Of a DNA stretch of 64,000 nt, positions 24,847 through 34,507 are shown in pieces. Under the pieces are notes generated by a model, which saw only the letters and a list, made by a program, of their open reading frames with translations, was not told the DNA's origin and made no database searches. Origin of the DNA: Rhizopus arrhizus (Eukaryota; Mucoromycota; Mucoromycetes; Mucorales; Rhizopodaceae); contig JAKZZE010000002.1 of NCBI GenBank assembly GCA_024220505.1, positions 868,001-932,000 on the forward strand, written 5' to 3'. Made by a program: the position numbers and the translations under genes. How positions within the stretch are numbered: position 1 is the stretch's first letter; every line of letters starts with the position of its first letter.

Positions 24847-26502
24847 CAGTAGGTGGAAAAATGGTCCGGATGTTTTTAAATTATTCACAAATATCGCTAT
24901 AGATTTACCAAATCTCAATCAAAATGAACAAGACAAACATTATTTTGAAGAGAAAACATTACTTTATTTTTAGTGAAAATTTGATATGTCACACAAAAGT
25001 TCAAAGGGAGCTACAAATAATCAAATATTTCAGCAACATCCGGACCATTTTTCAGGGTGCTTCATAATATCTGCTAGTAATCCGTATATCCCCCTTTTGC
25101 TTGAATAACAGTATTGATTCTATCCGCTATACTGTCTATATGCTTTCTGCAATCAACTTTTGTAAACCTCGCCCATTGTTCTTCAATTCGATCCCATAGT
25201 TCATGAACGCCTACAGCTCTGGTTTCATACGCACTTAACCTTAGCTTCAGGTGATGCCAAATGTATTCAATCGGGTTTAGATCAGGACTCTGAGCAGGCC
25301 AACTGTAAATGGACTTGCTGTCGAAGTTGTTTTCTTCAAACCAAGCTTTTGCGACCTTCGACGTATGTTTCGGATCGTTATCCTGCTGGAAGTAGATGTT
25401 TTTAGGGTCATAATTGTAGTAATTTAGGGTGTCCATTAGAGTTGTGTCCAGTATATGTACATAATCCTCTTTCTTCATTGTTTCATCATAGATACGACAA
25501 GCATACCCAGGACCATTGTATGTAATACAGTCCCACATCATAACGCTGCCTCCACCTCCTTTTACTGTTAAGTCAAGATGGTGGAATCGAAGCTTATCAT
25601 CTACTCTCTTCCAGTAGTACTTCACACCGTCTGATCCCCAAACGTTTACCTTAGTCTTGTCAGAGAATACCATACGACGCCAATCATCTTTTGTCCAATC
25701 CTTGTGGGCGTTGGCCCATGCAAGTTGCTTTTTCATATGAATAGCCTTTAAAAACGGCTTGTGCTTCATAATACGGGCCTGGAATCCCATCGATTTTAAA
25801 AGTTTTAAGCAAGCAGAGTAGCCAATTGCGCATCCAACGTCACATAAATATCGTTGTACACCCTTCCCCGTCTTTAATTTACCAGTTATGACTGACCGTC
25901 TGATGTAGGACTTAGTTGTAGCAGTAATTTCGGACTTGCGGCCTGATTTAAGGGGCCCCATGTTAGGAAACCACCTTCGCTTATAGTCGCTGATGGTGCT
26001 TTTCTTGACTCCAGGCACTCGTTTTATGATGGATGAGTAAGAATGACCAGATTTGAGTAAGGACTTGATGTTATCTTGTACATCCAAAGGCAAAAAGCGA
26101 ACCATATTTGTATAAAACAGCAATAATAACGAAAGAAGAGGACGTGCTAAATCAACAAAAAAAGGTAGATATTTATAATTTTTTTTGATTATTAATACGA
26201 ATCTAATGTATTATTAATCATCTGAGACAAAAGTGACGGCTTCTGAGTCAGCAGCATTGAATAATCTGGGTAATTAAAATTCTATAGGGCACCCTGAAAA
26301 ATGGTCCGGATGTTGCTGAAATATTTGATTATTTGTAGCTCCCTTTGAACTTTTGTGTGACATATCAAATTTTCACTAAAAATAAAGTAATGTTTTCTCT
26401 TCAAAATAATGTTTGTCTTGTTCATTTTGATTGAGATTTGGTAAATCTATAGCGATATTTGTGAATAATTTAAAAACATCCGGACCATTTTTCCACCTAC
26501 TG
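24847..26502 (-). mobile_element. Tc1/mariner element, DD37E family, copy 1
   Basis: The element is 1,656 bp with perfect 214-bp terminal inverted repeats (24847-25060 and 26289-26502) beginning CAGTAGGTGGAAAAATGGTC, flanked by TA. Inside each repeat the motif GGTCCGGATGTT recurs in inverse form at the inner end, an IR/DR-like layout with two potential transposase sites. It sits in the G1 integrase. A near-identical copy is at 34508-36164. Confidence 0.93.
25074..26105 (-). CDS. Tc1/mariner transposase, DD37E (copy 1)
   Basis: An intact frame of about 343 aa. The ATG at 26105 (MVRFLPLDVQDNIKSLLKSG) is preferred to one six codons upstream. The N-terminus has paired helix-turn-helix character (SYSSIIKRVPGVKKSTISDY). 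The catalytic residues are in VFSDKTKVN, YFQQDNDPKHTSK and NPIEYIW. The spacing between the second Asp (QQD) and the Glu is 37 residues, not the 34 of classic Tc1. The first motif has Lys where relatives have Glu (SDET), which is not a catalytic position. It catalyses cut-and-paste transposition at TA sites. With perfect terminal repeats this copy may be active. Confidence 0.9.
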   Translation of the reverse strand: MVRFLPLDVQDNIKSLLKSGHSYSSIIKRVPGVKKSTISDYKRRWFPNMGPLKSGRKSEITATTKSYIRRSVITGKLKTGKGVQRYLCDVGCAIGYSACLKLLKSMGFQARIMKHKPFLKAIHMKKQLAWANAHKDWTKDDWRRMVFSDKTKVNVWGSDGVKYYWKRVDDKLRFHHLDLTVKGGGGSVMMWDCITYNGPGYACRIYDETMKKEDYVHILDTTLMDTLNYYNYDPKNIYFQQDNDPKHTSKVAKAWFEENNFDSKSIYSWPAQSPDLNPIEYIWHHLKLRLSAYETRAVGVHELWDRIEEQWARFTKVDCRKHIDSIADRINTVIQAKGGYTDY

Positions 26503-27305
26503 TATTTCCTTTTGATGAAGTCGGAAATGGACCCACATAATCTATGGAGAATTGCTCAAACAGATTGACAGTTTTGACTTGCCGGATAGGTGGATTCTTG
26601 TCTTGAATATTTGAAAATAACTGACATGCATCACAGCTACCAACGTACTTTTTCATGTTTTCGTAAGCGTTCGGCCACCAGTAATGAGAGTATAGTCTAG
26701 CCCATGTTGCATGAATCTCATAGTGGCCATGGCCATCGTGTACTTCCTTGAGGATTCCAATTCTTTCCGAGATATGAGGCACTAGCAAATATCTTCGTCC
26801 AACTTGACGGAAGAGATAATTGTCCTGAAATTTGTATTTCATACTTCGTGTTTTTGTTTTCCATGTTACACTTGCATCTCCAGGATTTCTGAAATAAAAC
26901 AGGATGTCATATAGTCAGTCCTCGTAAAGTGATTGTTCACTGGTGGTCATCATAAAAAAACGATCATACAAGTCGTCTAGATCCTTTTCAGCGTCAGAAT
27001 CGTTTAAATCAGGCGGCGGGGGATATCTTAACAGGGCATCTGCTACAACATTCTGCTTTCCCGGAAGATGTTTTACCTTGAAACAAAGCTCTTGTGTCGC
27101 CATTATCCATCTTCGTAGTCGCGTGTTTGGATCAGTCTTGTAGAATTGGTGAGAAACGGCGGTGTTGTCGGTAAATAACGTGAATTCATTGTCATATAGA
27201 TACTTGCGAAGCTTGTTCAACGCGACAATAACAGCTAATATTTCTTTTTCGACTGTCGGGTAACGCGCCTCAGTAGGTTGTAATTTCCTTGAAATGAAGC
27301 ATACC
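26503..27305 (-). pseudogene. G1 Pol: RNase H to integrase zinc domain
   Basis: It resumes after solo LTR C with SRKLQPTEARYPTVEKEILA and LFTDNTAVSH (RNase H) and NVVADALLRYPPPP. A stop follows at about 26915. The integrase HHCC region (HDGHGHYEIHATWARLY, CDACQLF) and SIDYVGPFPTSSKGN follow. The Tc1 at 24847-26502 cuts the integrase core. Confidence 0.8.
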
Positions 27306-29276
27306 TGTCATGTTTTGACATGTCAATAAGATACAGTCTTATCATTCTGGACTAAATCTTTACAAATGAGTTTGAATAAGAATAGAACCTGATAATTATC
27401 ACTGCCCTAAACAGCCAAGTTTCACTTTCATTTTAACAATTGATTATTAACATCAGTTTATAAAATTTTTCTTATACATGTCAAATCATATCGATCGTAA
27501 CTATTTTTGTCATCTAATCTCCGGTCTTGCTCAACTAATATACAGTAGCGGACAAAACTGGTGCACAAAAATTAAAATCAACATTGTATCTCCGCCATAT
27601 GTCTGCGACTTTTGTGGCATATACCATCTGAAAGACAGTCCAAAATATACATTATGTTATGTAAACCGGAACTGTGCCGGACATCCTTCAGGCATAAGGT
27701 CATTTTTAGTGATTTTTTGCATATTTCAATTTTCGCCAAAAATGTGGTGCTTGTCTAGCCTTCTTTCAATTTTCCCCATATCTCTCCCGTTTGCTTTCAG
27801 ATTTCACCGCATATTAGTGAATTTTAGTAGCTCTTAAAAAATATATAAAACCGTAGTTATTTTGTATTTCCCATTGAATCCCCCCTTTTGTTTTTACCCT
27901 ATTCACTATAACAAAGTACTAGCATTATATGTTTAAGAAAATAAGCAACTGTAAAAACGAAACTCTGAGATCTCGAATACACTTAGTTCATACGACAACA
28001 GATATTTTTAGAATAACAAGAATCTCTAAATGGACAATCAACAGGAGAAAGAGGGAAGAAAGAAACTTAATGTCTTGTGATCATGAAGGTCTCCCGCTTT
28101 TAGTCTGAAAAGTTACTAGCTCAATCACCAACCTAAAGCTTGGACAAGGTCCGTTACACACAGTTTCTGATGCTCAGCACATTTCGAGGACCTTAAGATA
28201 CAGTATTAGCAGACTGTTAGTCTGAAGGCACTGTAGGAAGCTAGATTTTGAGTCCGGAAGTAAGGAATCGAAGAATTTCATCAGCTGTATAAGTCGGAAA
28301 AAGCGATGAATGTGGTATCACAACAAGCCATTGTATACTATAGAGGGCTGAAAGTCTGCTATCTTTAGCAATGAAACAAATATGAACATTATGGATGCAG
28401 ACAGTATACACTAATATTGAAAGCAAGTCGAGCAACCTTAGCGATTTTTTCACGGTGATCAAACAATGAAGCATGCTGGCTGCTCTGTTATGTTTTAAGG
28501 CTGTATTAGATATTGAGGACCAGAATATGTGTGTCAGGTATACGATGGTATAATGAACTCATAAATATACACATATATTTCGCTTACTTCATACCACAAA
28601 AGCCTAGCGTATAGTGGTCTAAAACGTCGTAATCTCTCGTTTCAGTATGACAATGACACAAGGCACAAGTCAACGCATGTCACAAACTCAATATTTGATA
28701 ACAGCGCTTCTGTGCTACAAGTTTAGCCGCCACTAATCCCGGCCTAAGTCCGCTTAAGCATGCCAGGTGGCAATTGATGGCAAAGGTATGATGATACGAC
28801 ACTAGATCAAAAAGGGTCGATGATCTTTGGAAAAGAATAGTTAAAGAGCCGGGTTCTTTTACTGAAAATGATATACACGCATATTATTAGCATATGCAAA
28901 GAAGAACATCCGATAATATCAAGAGATGAGATGATTATATAAAGTCTAAGATTTTAGCCACTTTTGCGGTTTTTAGAAAATATAAGATTTTATAAATTCA
29001 AAGCACGCTTATCGCTCAGTTTTAACAATGTCATGCTTAGAACATACATAAATTACAATGACTAGTATATCCTCCTTCTAGTACAGTTTCATGACTATTG
29101 CAATTACCATGAGCAGGTAATGGTAGTTAAAAGCTAAAAAAAAGTTTTGTGCACCAGTTTTGTCCGCTACTGTAAATAGCCTTGAAATCTTTCTTAAATA
29201 AAAGTATTCGACTTTAGAACTATTGTTTGGTCTCGTTAATTCTTCTTTGTCCTATTTTAAATACTTAAAACACTTC
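27306..29276 (+). repeat. Solo LTR (family C) interrupted by a TIR element
   Basis: The LTR begins TGTCATGTTTTGACATGTCA and ends AAAACACTTCA, with target duplication ATACC at 27301-27305 and 29277-29281. It sits in the G1 RNase H frame. The 1.63-kb element at 27543-29172 splits it; without it the LTR is about 340 bp. A related reverse copy lies at 32486-32825. Confidence 0.85.
27543..29172 (+). mobile_element. 1.63-kb non-coding TIR element, copy 1
   Basis: 1,630 bp bounded by 28-bp inverted repeats CAGTAGCGGACAAAACTGGT...CACAAAA and flanked by TA, as in Tc1/mariner. No frame resembles a transposase; the longest are about 120 codons with no recognisable motif. It is most simply a non-autonomous Tc1-like element. 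Close relatives are at 42025-45874 (holding a Merlin insertion) and 48273-49901. Confidence 0.88.
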
Positions 29277-29281
29277 AATAC

Positions 29282-29863
29282 CGGACGTTCTTCACCATCT
29301 TTGTCCATCTGGGATAAACAAGCACCAACTCCTATGTCCGATGCGTCCGTGTACAGGCGATAAGGTAAGTTGTGATCAGGAAACTTCAATATCGTAGCAT
29401 TTTTCAGAGCTTCTTTAAACGCTACAAAAGCTTTTTCACATTTCACTGACCAAACGAAGGGAACATTTTTCTTCAACAGATTATTAAGGGGAGCACAAAT
29501 ATCGCTGAATAGATTCACATGTCGTCCGTAGAACCCACAAAGGTTAACGAATGCTCTTATCCCAGTTTGATTCGTAAGTCTTGGAAATTTGAAGTATTTT
29601 GTCAACATTTGACTGTGTGGGCTGAATACCATTAGGCGAGACAACAAAACCAAGTAGTTCAACCTTTTGCTGCAGAAACATACATTTGTTTGGATTCAAT
29701 TTCATCTTAACACCAATAAAATGCTGAAAGACTTTTCCGAGAGATTCAATTTGTTCGCCTATGGATTTGTTGTAGATTGTAATGTCGTCCAAATAAGCGA
29801 TCGCACAGTCATTGATGAAAGGCTCTATAGCAAGATATATAGTTCGTGAGAAGCATGCTGGTC
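29282..29863 (-). pseudogene. G1 Pol: reverse transcriptase palm to RNase H
   Basis: It continues from the RT break with FINDCAIAYLDDITIY (the YLDD catalytic box), then KCMFLQQKVELLGFVVSPNG. A frameshift near 29580 moves the sense into another frame (RAFVNLCGFYGRHVN and YRLYTDASDIGVGA, the RNase H start). It is cut at ERPV by solo LTR C. Confidence 0.8.
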
Positions 29864-29868
29864 CATTT

Positions 29869-30203
29869 TGTCGTATTTACATCATTAAATACTATTATTC
29901 GTATGAGATTACTCAGATCTTATATAAGAAATAACAAGTACTGAATACATAATATTACTTATTACATATTCCTTAAAAGCTCATATACAATGTTTATATT
30001 GTTCAAGCTCAATACTAAAATTGACCTTGAACTCACTTCGGTCCCTGAATAATTTCATTTCCTATATAAAGGCGTAGTTTGATTAAATGGGTTCTCTCTC
30101 TCGTCTTGAAATCTAATAAAGAGGTTACATAGAGACTCATTCACTAGTTTTCAAGTACTATTTCCTTTCTTTTTTTCTCACTTAATTATCTGCAAATATC
30201 TCA
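29869..30203 (+). repeat. 335-bp solo LTR in the G1 reverse transcriptase
   Basis: The insert begins TGTCGTATTTAC and ends AATATCTCA, with perfect 5-bp duplication CATTT (29864-29868 and 30204-30208). It contains a TATATAAAGG box and an AATAAAG signal in the expected order for an LTR on the plus strand. Its removal restores the G1 reading frame at GVIN|GPACF. No internal element or other copy is seen in this window. Confidence 0.88.
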
Positions 30204-31293
30204 CATTTATTACTCCAAAAGGCAAAACTCGATAGGAGTAACAACCCCAAGGAGTCGCTATCGTCAATTTTGGTATAGAGTTTTCATCCACAGCAATTTG
30301 ATGGAATCCTTTCAGTAGGTCCAGGGTACTGTAGAAATTTGCTGAACCGAGAGCCTCCAAAACATCGACCAAATTGGGCAAGGGCAATGTGTCCCTAACG
30401 GTAATCTTGTTCAGCTCACGGAAATCCGTGACTAATCGTCGATCCCCAGTCTTCTTCTTTACGTATCTACATGGGAATGACCAACCAGAGTTAGACGAGT
30501 TTGCCGGTACATGAGTCCTGGGTATCAAAATTCCACTTTCCACCATTTTTTTCAGATCTTCTCTCAAGTATTCTCGTTCAGCGTATGAGAACGAAGAGTA
30601 AGGTCTACGGTACACGGGCGGATTGTCACCTGTATCGACGTGAAATTTCGTCAATGTTGTCTGTTCTAAATCCGCGTAATCTGTACCGAAACATTCAGAG
30701 TTTTCTTCGATAACTTCCATTAACCGTTTCTTCTGACATTCATTTAATAGCTCATTATTGCACACTTGAGAATAAAGGTTCAAAATCGTGGCGTCTTTAT
30801 TGTTAGAATTAACATTTGCATTCTCGTTTTCTTCATCGTCTGAAGTCAGTATCAATAAATAATCGGCTTCATAATTTGAATCATCATCGCATTGTTCAGG
30901 TTCCTCCGTATAGTCGCTACCATTGTCTTGATCTTCAGCATAAAGTCGTCTTCGGTTGTCATGATAAACCTCAGCGTCGATTATATCACCGTTTGGCATT
31001 CTAAAATACCAGTATTGATTACGCATGTCTACACCAATGCCAAAATGTTGCAGGCCAGGATGCCCGATCACGAAGTCAAACTTATCCCCAACATCTAAGC
31101 AGAGAGCATCAACAGTAGCCGAAACAACGTCGCCAACAACGATCTGAAGACCACGTACTTCTCCAAGACATTTTGCCGTTGCTCCATTTCCCAAGAGAAG
31201 CTCTTGATTTGACTTAAATAACTTTTCAACTCCAAGTCGTTGAGCAAAGTGTGCACCAATGATAAAGGTTGAACAACCCTTATCAAGAATCAT
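30204..31293 (-). pseudogene. G1 Pol: protease and start of reverse transcriptase
   Basis: It starts with an altered protease motif, LDKGCSTFIIG, where LDTG would be expected, and continues through an acidic linker into the reverse transcriptase (RRLVTDFRELNKITVRDTLP, then FYSTLDLLKGFHQI and VLPFGVIN). The frame is cut right after LPFGVIN by the solo LTR at 29869-30203 and resumes on its far side at about 29863 with GPACFSRTIY. A TGA lies just upstream of the first Met, and there is no Gag. The element cannot make a working polyprotein. Confidence 0.85.
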
Positions 31294-31353
31294 TTCTCAT
31301 TCAATACCATTTACGAAGCCCCTTATTCGTGGAATAGAGTCTTTGACGGGATT

Positions 31354-31923
31354 TGTTGTAGAACAGTAACTGATTGTAGTTGGTATTGATAAATATAAGC
31401 CTTAATACAAGATCGTAATTAAAATAAAATAAAATATAAGTTTGTTTAAATAAGATAATACAATCAATTCCAATTAAATATGTTCTTTTAGAATATGTTT
31501 TGTATTAATGAGAGTTCTTTGATAAGAAGAAGTATCAACTAAAATAACAAAATCCAATCCAATGTCAGGAATATTTCTAATATTTCGCATAATTGAAATA
31601 ACGCGTAAAATAACGTTATTCAAATCAGTGAGGAATTCCCAGAGTAAAAAGATAATCTATGACAGACATACAAAAGAACAAATGAAAAGTTTTCATAATC
31701 ATAATTATAGATGACGCTTGCTAAAGTACCTGAATATTAGAAGAACGCCTACAATAGAAGATATCAAGCCACTCACTCAATAAGATATAAATACCTGTCT
31801 TCAATTAGAATAATTTTTACTTTAACTTAAAACTGAAATAAAGATCAGTCTCAAAAAGTATACAAACTGTTTCTTTATTTTTGTTTCCACCTTTTATTTT
31901 ATTATTTTAACCATTATACAACA
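31354..31923 (-). repeat. 5' LTR of G1
   Basis: About 570 bp, matching the LTR at 23659-24227. The minus strand begins TGTTGTATAATGG and ends CTACAACA. It is followed after roughly 60 bp by the protease frame, with no Gag. Confidence 0.85.
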
Positions 31924-32324
31924 GGATTTACGGTTTCAGCTTCGAGGAAAGGTTCTTCAACGCCGTCCGCTAGGGAGTATGTAAAAGATACGATGCAAGA
32001 GGATTCCGGTCTGGGTACCTGTACTACGTAAAATCCAATTATGGTAATCGATGCGCCCGAATTTTCCGGATCGAATGGTATAACTTTAATGACCGCCACA
32101 TGCAAACTCAGCTCGTAAATCGCATAATATCGATAAAAAACTACCTTTGACGGACTAAAAAAGAAGGATTGCGTGCCCGCTGTTTGTTGCACAGAGGCAT
32201 CCATTACCTCAAACGATTCAAATGATTTTTTCGCTTCTAACGATGGTATTTTCGAAGCAGTCACTGTACCACCCGATGAGCTACGGTCATTCAAAGACGA
32301 AAAAACTATTTGACTGACCGTCAA
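31924..32324 (-). pseudogene. Unidentified ORF fragment flanking G1
   Basis: An open minus-strand frame of about 130 residues without an ATG (for example SFFFSPSKVVFYRYYAIYEL and VAVIKVIPFDPENSGAS). G1 inserted at its very end: beyond the other G1 flank the frame reads a few more codons to a TAA near 23645. I recognise no family. It may be a host gene fragment or part of an older element. The 181 bp beyond it (to about 32485) hold nothing I recognise. Confidence 0.35.
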
Positions 32325-32485
32325 GTAAGGTTACGGCGTGATTGCAGACCGAATACTACCCATATTTGAAACTTACACCCAATTATGGATCCATTTAATT
32401 GTTCTGCACCAAATGATGATACATATGAAGCGATCACAATAGTATTCAGGAAGTATGGGCTTCCAGACACTAAAACGCCGCATCG

Positions 32486-32825
32486 ATTAAGTGTTCTAAC
32501 TATAAAAGTAGGGACAAAGAAGAATTAGCGAGACTGAGCGATAGTTTTAAAGTCGATTACTATTATTAAAAAAAGATGTCAATGCTACTTATTTTAGCTC
32601 GAGTTTGACCTGAGATTAGATGACTAAAAATAGTTACGACCGATATGATTTGACATGTATAAGAAAAATTTTATAGACTGATGTTAATAATCAACTGTTG
32701 AGATGAAAGTGAAACTTGGCTGTTTAGGGCAGTGATAATTATCAGGTTCTATTCTTATTCAAACTCATTTGTAAAGATTTAGTCCAGAATGATAAGACTG
32801 TATCTTATTGACATGTCAAGACATG
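32486..32825 (-). repeat. Family C LTR, reverse copy
   Basis: About 340 bp, reverse-complement related to the two halves of the LTR at 27306-29276, for example TTGACATGTATAAGAAAAAT and GTCTTATCATTCTGGAC blocks. It is more diverged, and no clear target duplication is visible. The next 185 bp (to 33010) hold nothing I recognise. Confidence 0.65.
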
Positions 32826-33010
32826 ACAACGACATTTATATATATTCAAGCAGCAAATAAGTACATTGTTCCACATATGAAATACTCTAATAAGCACATG
32901 GTTACACCTCGGAAAATAATGCACAAGGTTACAGTGTGATGTTGGGGTAGTTAGTAATCGATTAAAGTTGATAATGAAGTACTACCGCATACACTGTCTG
33001 TGAGCCTATG

Positions 33011-33434
33011 TGTTTTGCCAAGTATTAAAATAAAAGACAAAAACTAAAAAAGACAATAGTTGTGAAACTAAAGATTATATAATACTTTATTAATAAAAAC
33101 ATTTGAGGCTATTTATACTTTTTGGATGTCTGGGTCTTTACCGCTATTTCAATTGATCGGTTAAAAGAATGATGTGGGAAGGATGGGAAGATAAAGGAAA
33201 GATAGTGGATAATCAATAGCCGCTGTCTTCTTGACGAATCAAGGGACAATGAAGTAGATAAATTATTGATCTAACGATAATTATCGAATAAGGTTGGATT
33301 GAACTGCCGTTGTTATAATCAGGTTTCAATATAGTCGTGGGAACGCCGATAGAGACAACAGGGCAGAGTTGGCTATTGCGGAGATCTCTCGTTTATCCAT
33401 GAATGTTCACTTTACTAGTTGTGTGGATACAACA
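33011..33434 (-). repeat. Family E LTR, reverse copy
   Basis: It matches 8812-9234 in reverse orientation with few differences. The right end (GGATACAACA at 33434) corresponds to the LTR start TGTTGTATCC. The left end stops at TTTTGCCAAGTATT, where the other copy continues with unrelated sequence. It abuts the left arm of the large inverted repeat. Confidence 0.75.
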
Positions 33435-34507
33435 CCAAATTTAGAACAATAAGATCAATATCTGTCATCCTAGAGAGTCTAATCAATTGTCAACCCCAAA
33501 AGTAATTAGATCAAAGTTAATTGACTGGTTATTATTTCTATTGTTCAACTTCAGATGCATATATTAGAACATCGACAAGCTTTAGCTTAATCATTGGTTC
33601 TTCAGCACGACATCGTGACCGAGTCTATATCTTTTATATCTACGCTCACAAAAAATATAAATAGATGCCAGCTTTTTGTCCATAAAGCGAGGCCCTTTCG
33701 CAATATAAAGAAATCTGCAATAAAGAAGGATTTTAATTTTATATTGCTGCTATTGTTTTTTTGTTTAATTTTTTATTTAATCTTGCGATTAAAACAGTCT
33801 GGGCTTTCACAAAGTTTGCACGGGTTTTCGCATTGTGACACCCGACGACCAGTTTCTTGGCAGTTGTAGCAAACAAGTTTCTTTTCCTGAAGTTGAAGCT
33901 GTGTATGAGGTGACATTGTAACGTGAGAATTTGGTGCAACGTGTGTAGTCATTACAGTTGCCGTCAAAACTGGTCGCATGTTTTCATATTTTGCCTATAC
34001 ACGTCGCGATCTACTTCATTTCTTAGAGTATAGCAATGTAGTATACGCCATTCGAAAGAGCAAACTCTAGGTAACTCTATGGTAGTACAAGTATTGTAGT
34101 AAATCCAATGTATCAGTAATAATTAGCCCTCAAAGTCCGACGGTACATGCGACCAGTTTTGACGGCGTTTATAAGTGACATAATATAGCCACAAAACTGT
34201 GACTTAATTGCAGATTTTTTATATTTTTTTCTACTCTTTCTTCTATTATTATAATATTGTTTACATGTAAGTGTTTTATTGCTACATTGCGACACCCCAT
34301 TAAGAAATTGCACCATTGCAGATTCGACATGCGCGCAATTTCAACTGACTGATGTATCCATCATTCATAACTCGATATGAAAACAGTATTAATAAGCTAC
34401 ATGTAAAATATATCCAATAGATAGGCTACAGGTTAATTCGGATAATCTTCATCAAGGATAAGATGCTGCGTAATTACACGGTTAAATTATATTAAATCCA
34501 GGGACTA
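33435..34507 (+). repeat. Left arm of a 1.07-kb inverted repeat
   Basis: Near-perfect reverse complement of 36165-37228. I see a handful of base differences and one indel of about 10 bp near the outer end. The arm contains unrecognised AT-rich sequence, a decayed zinc-knuckle ORF on the minus strand (33773-33979), and the first 158 bp of the family A LTR (34350-34507, starting TGATGTATCC). Confidence 0.92.
33773..33979 (-). pseudogene. Gag-like zinc-knuckle fragment (left arm)
   Basis: A 68-residue frame with CYNCQETGRRVSQC. This fits a retroelement Gag CX2CX4HX4C knuckle in which Arg replaces the His ligand. A second Cys group follows (CENPCKLCESPDC). No other Gag or Pol sequence is attached. 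It is duplicated in mirror image at 36693-36899. Confidence 0.5.

Larger units (their letters stand above)
23659..31923 (-). mobile_element. Gypsy element G1, shredded by four later insertions
   Basis: LTRs of about 570 bp lie at 31354-31923 (5') and 23659-24227 (3'). In element orientation they begin TGTTGTATAATGG and end GTTCTACAACA. The flanks share GGATT on the plus strand, a probable target duplication. The interior carries a Tc1 (24847-26502), a solo LTR (27306-29276) that itself holds a 1.63-kb TIR element, and another solo LTR (29869-30203). Gag is missing: only about 60 bp separate the 5' LTR from the protease region. The LTRs differ at several places, so G1 is older than A and B. 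Confidence 0.88.

Noticed and set aside
27478..27837. Frames of 90-130 codons repeated at 41876-42319, 42723-43019, 48907-49203 and 49607-50005
   Set aside because: They are open stretches within the 1.63-kb TIR element or run into it. They show no domain or codon bias, and differ in ends and frame between copies.
33594..33869. 91-codon frame mirrored at 36803-37078
   Set aside because: It overlaps the zinc-knuckle frame on the other strand and is duplicated only because the arm is. It has no recognisable motif.
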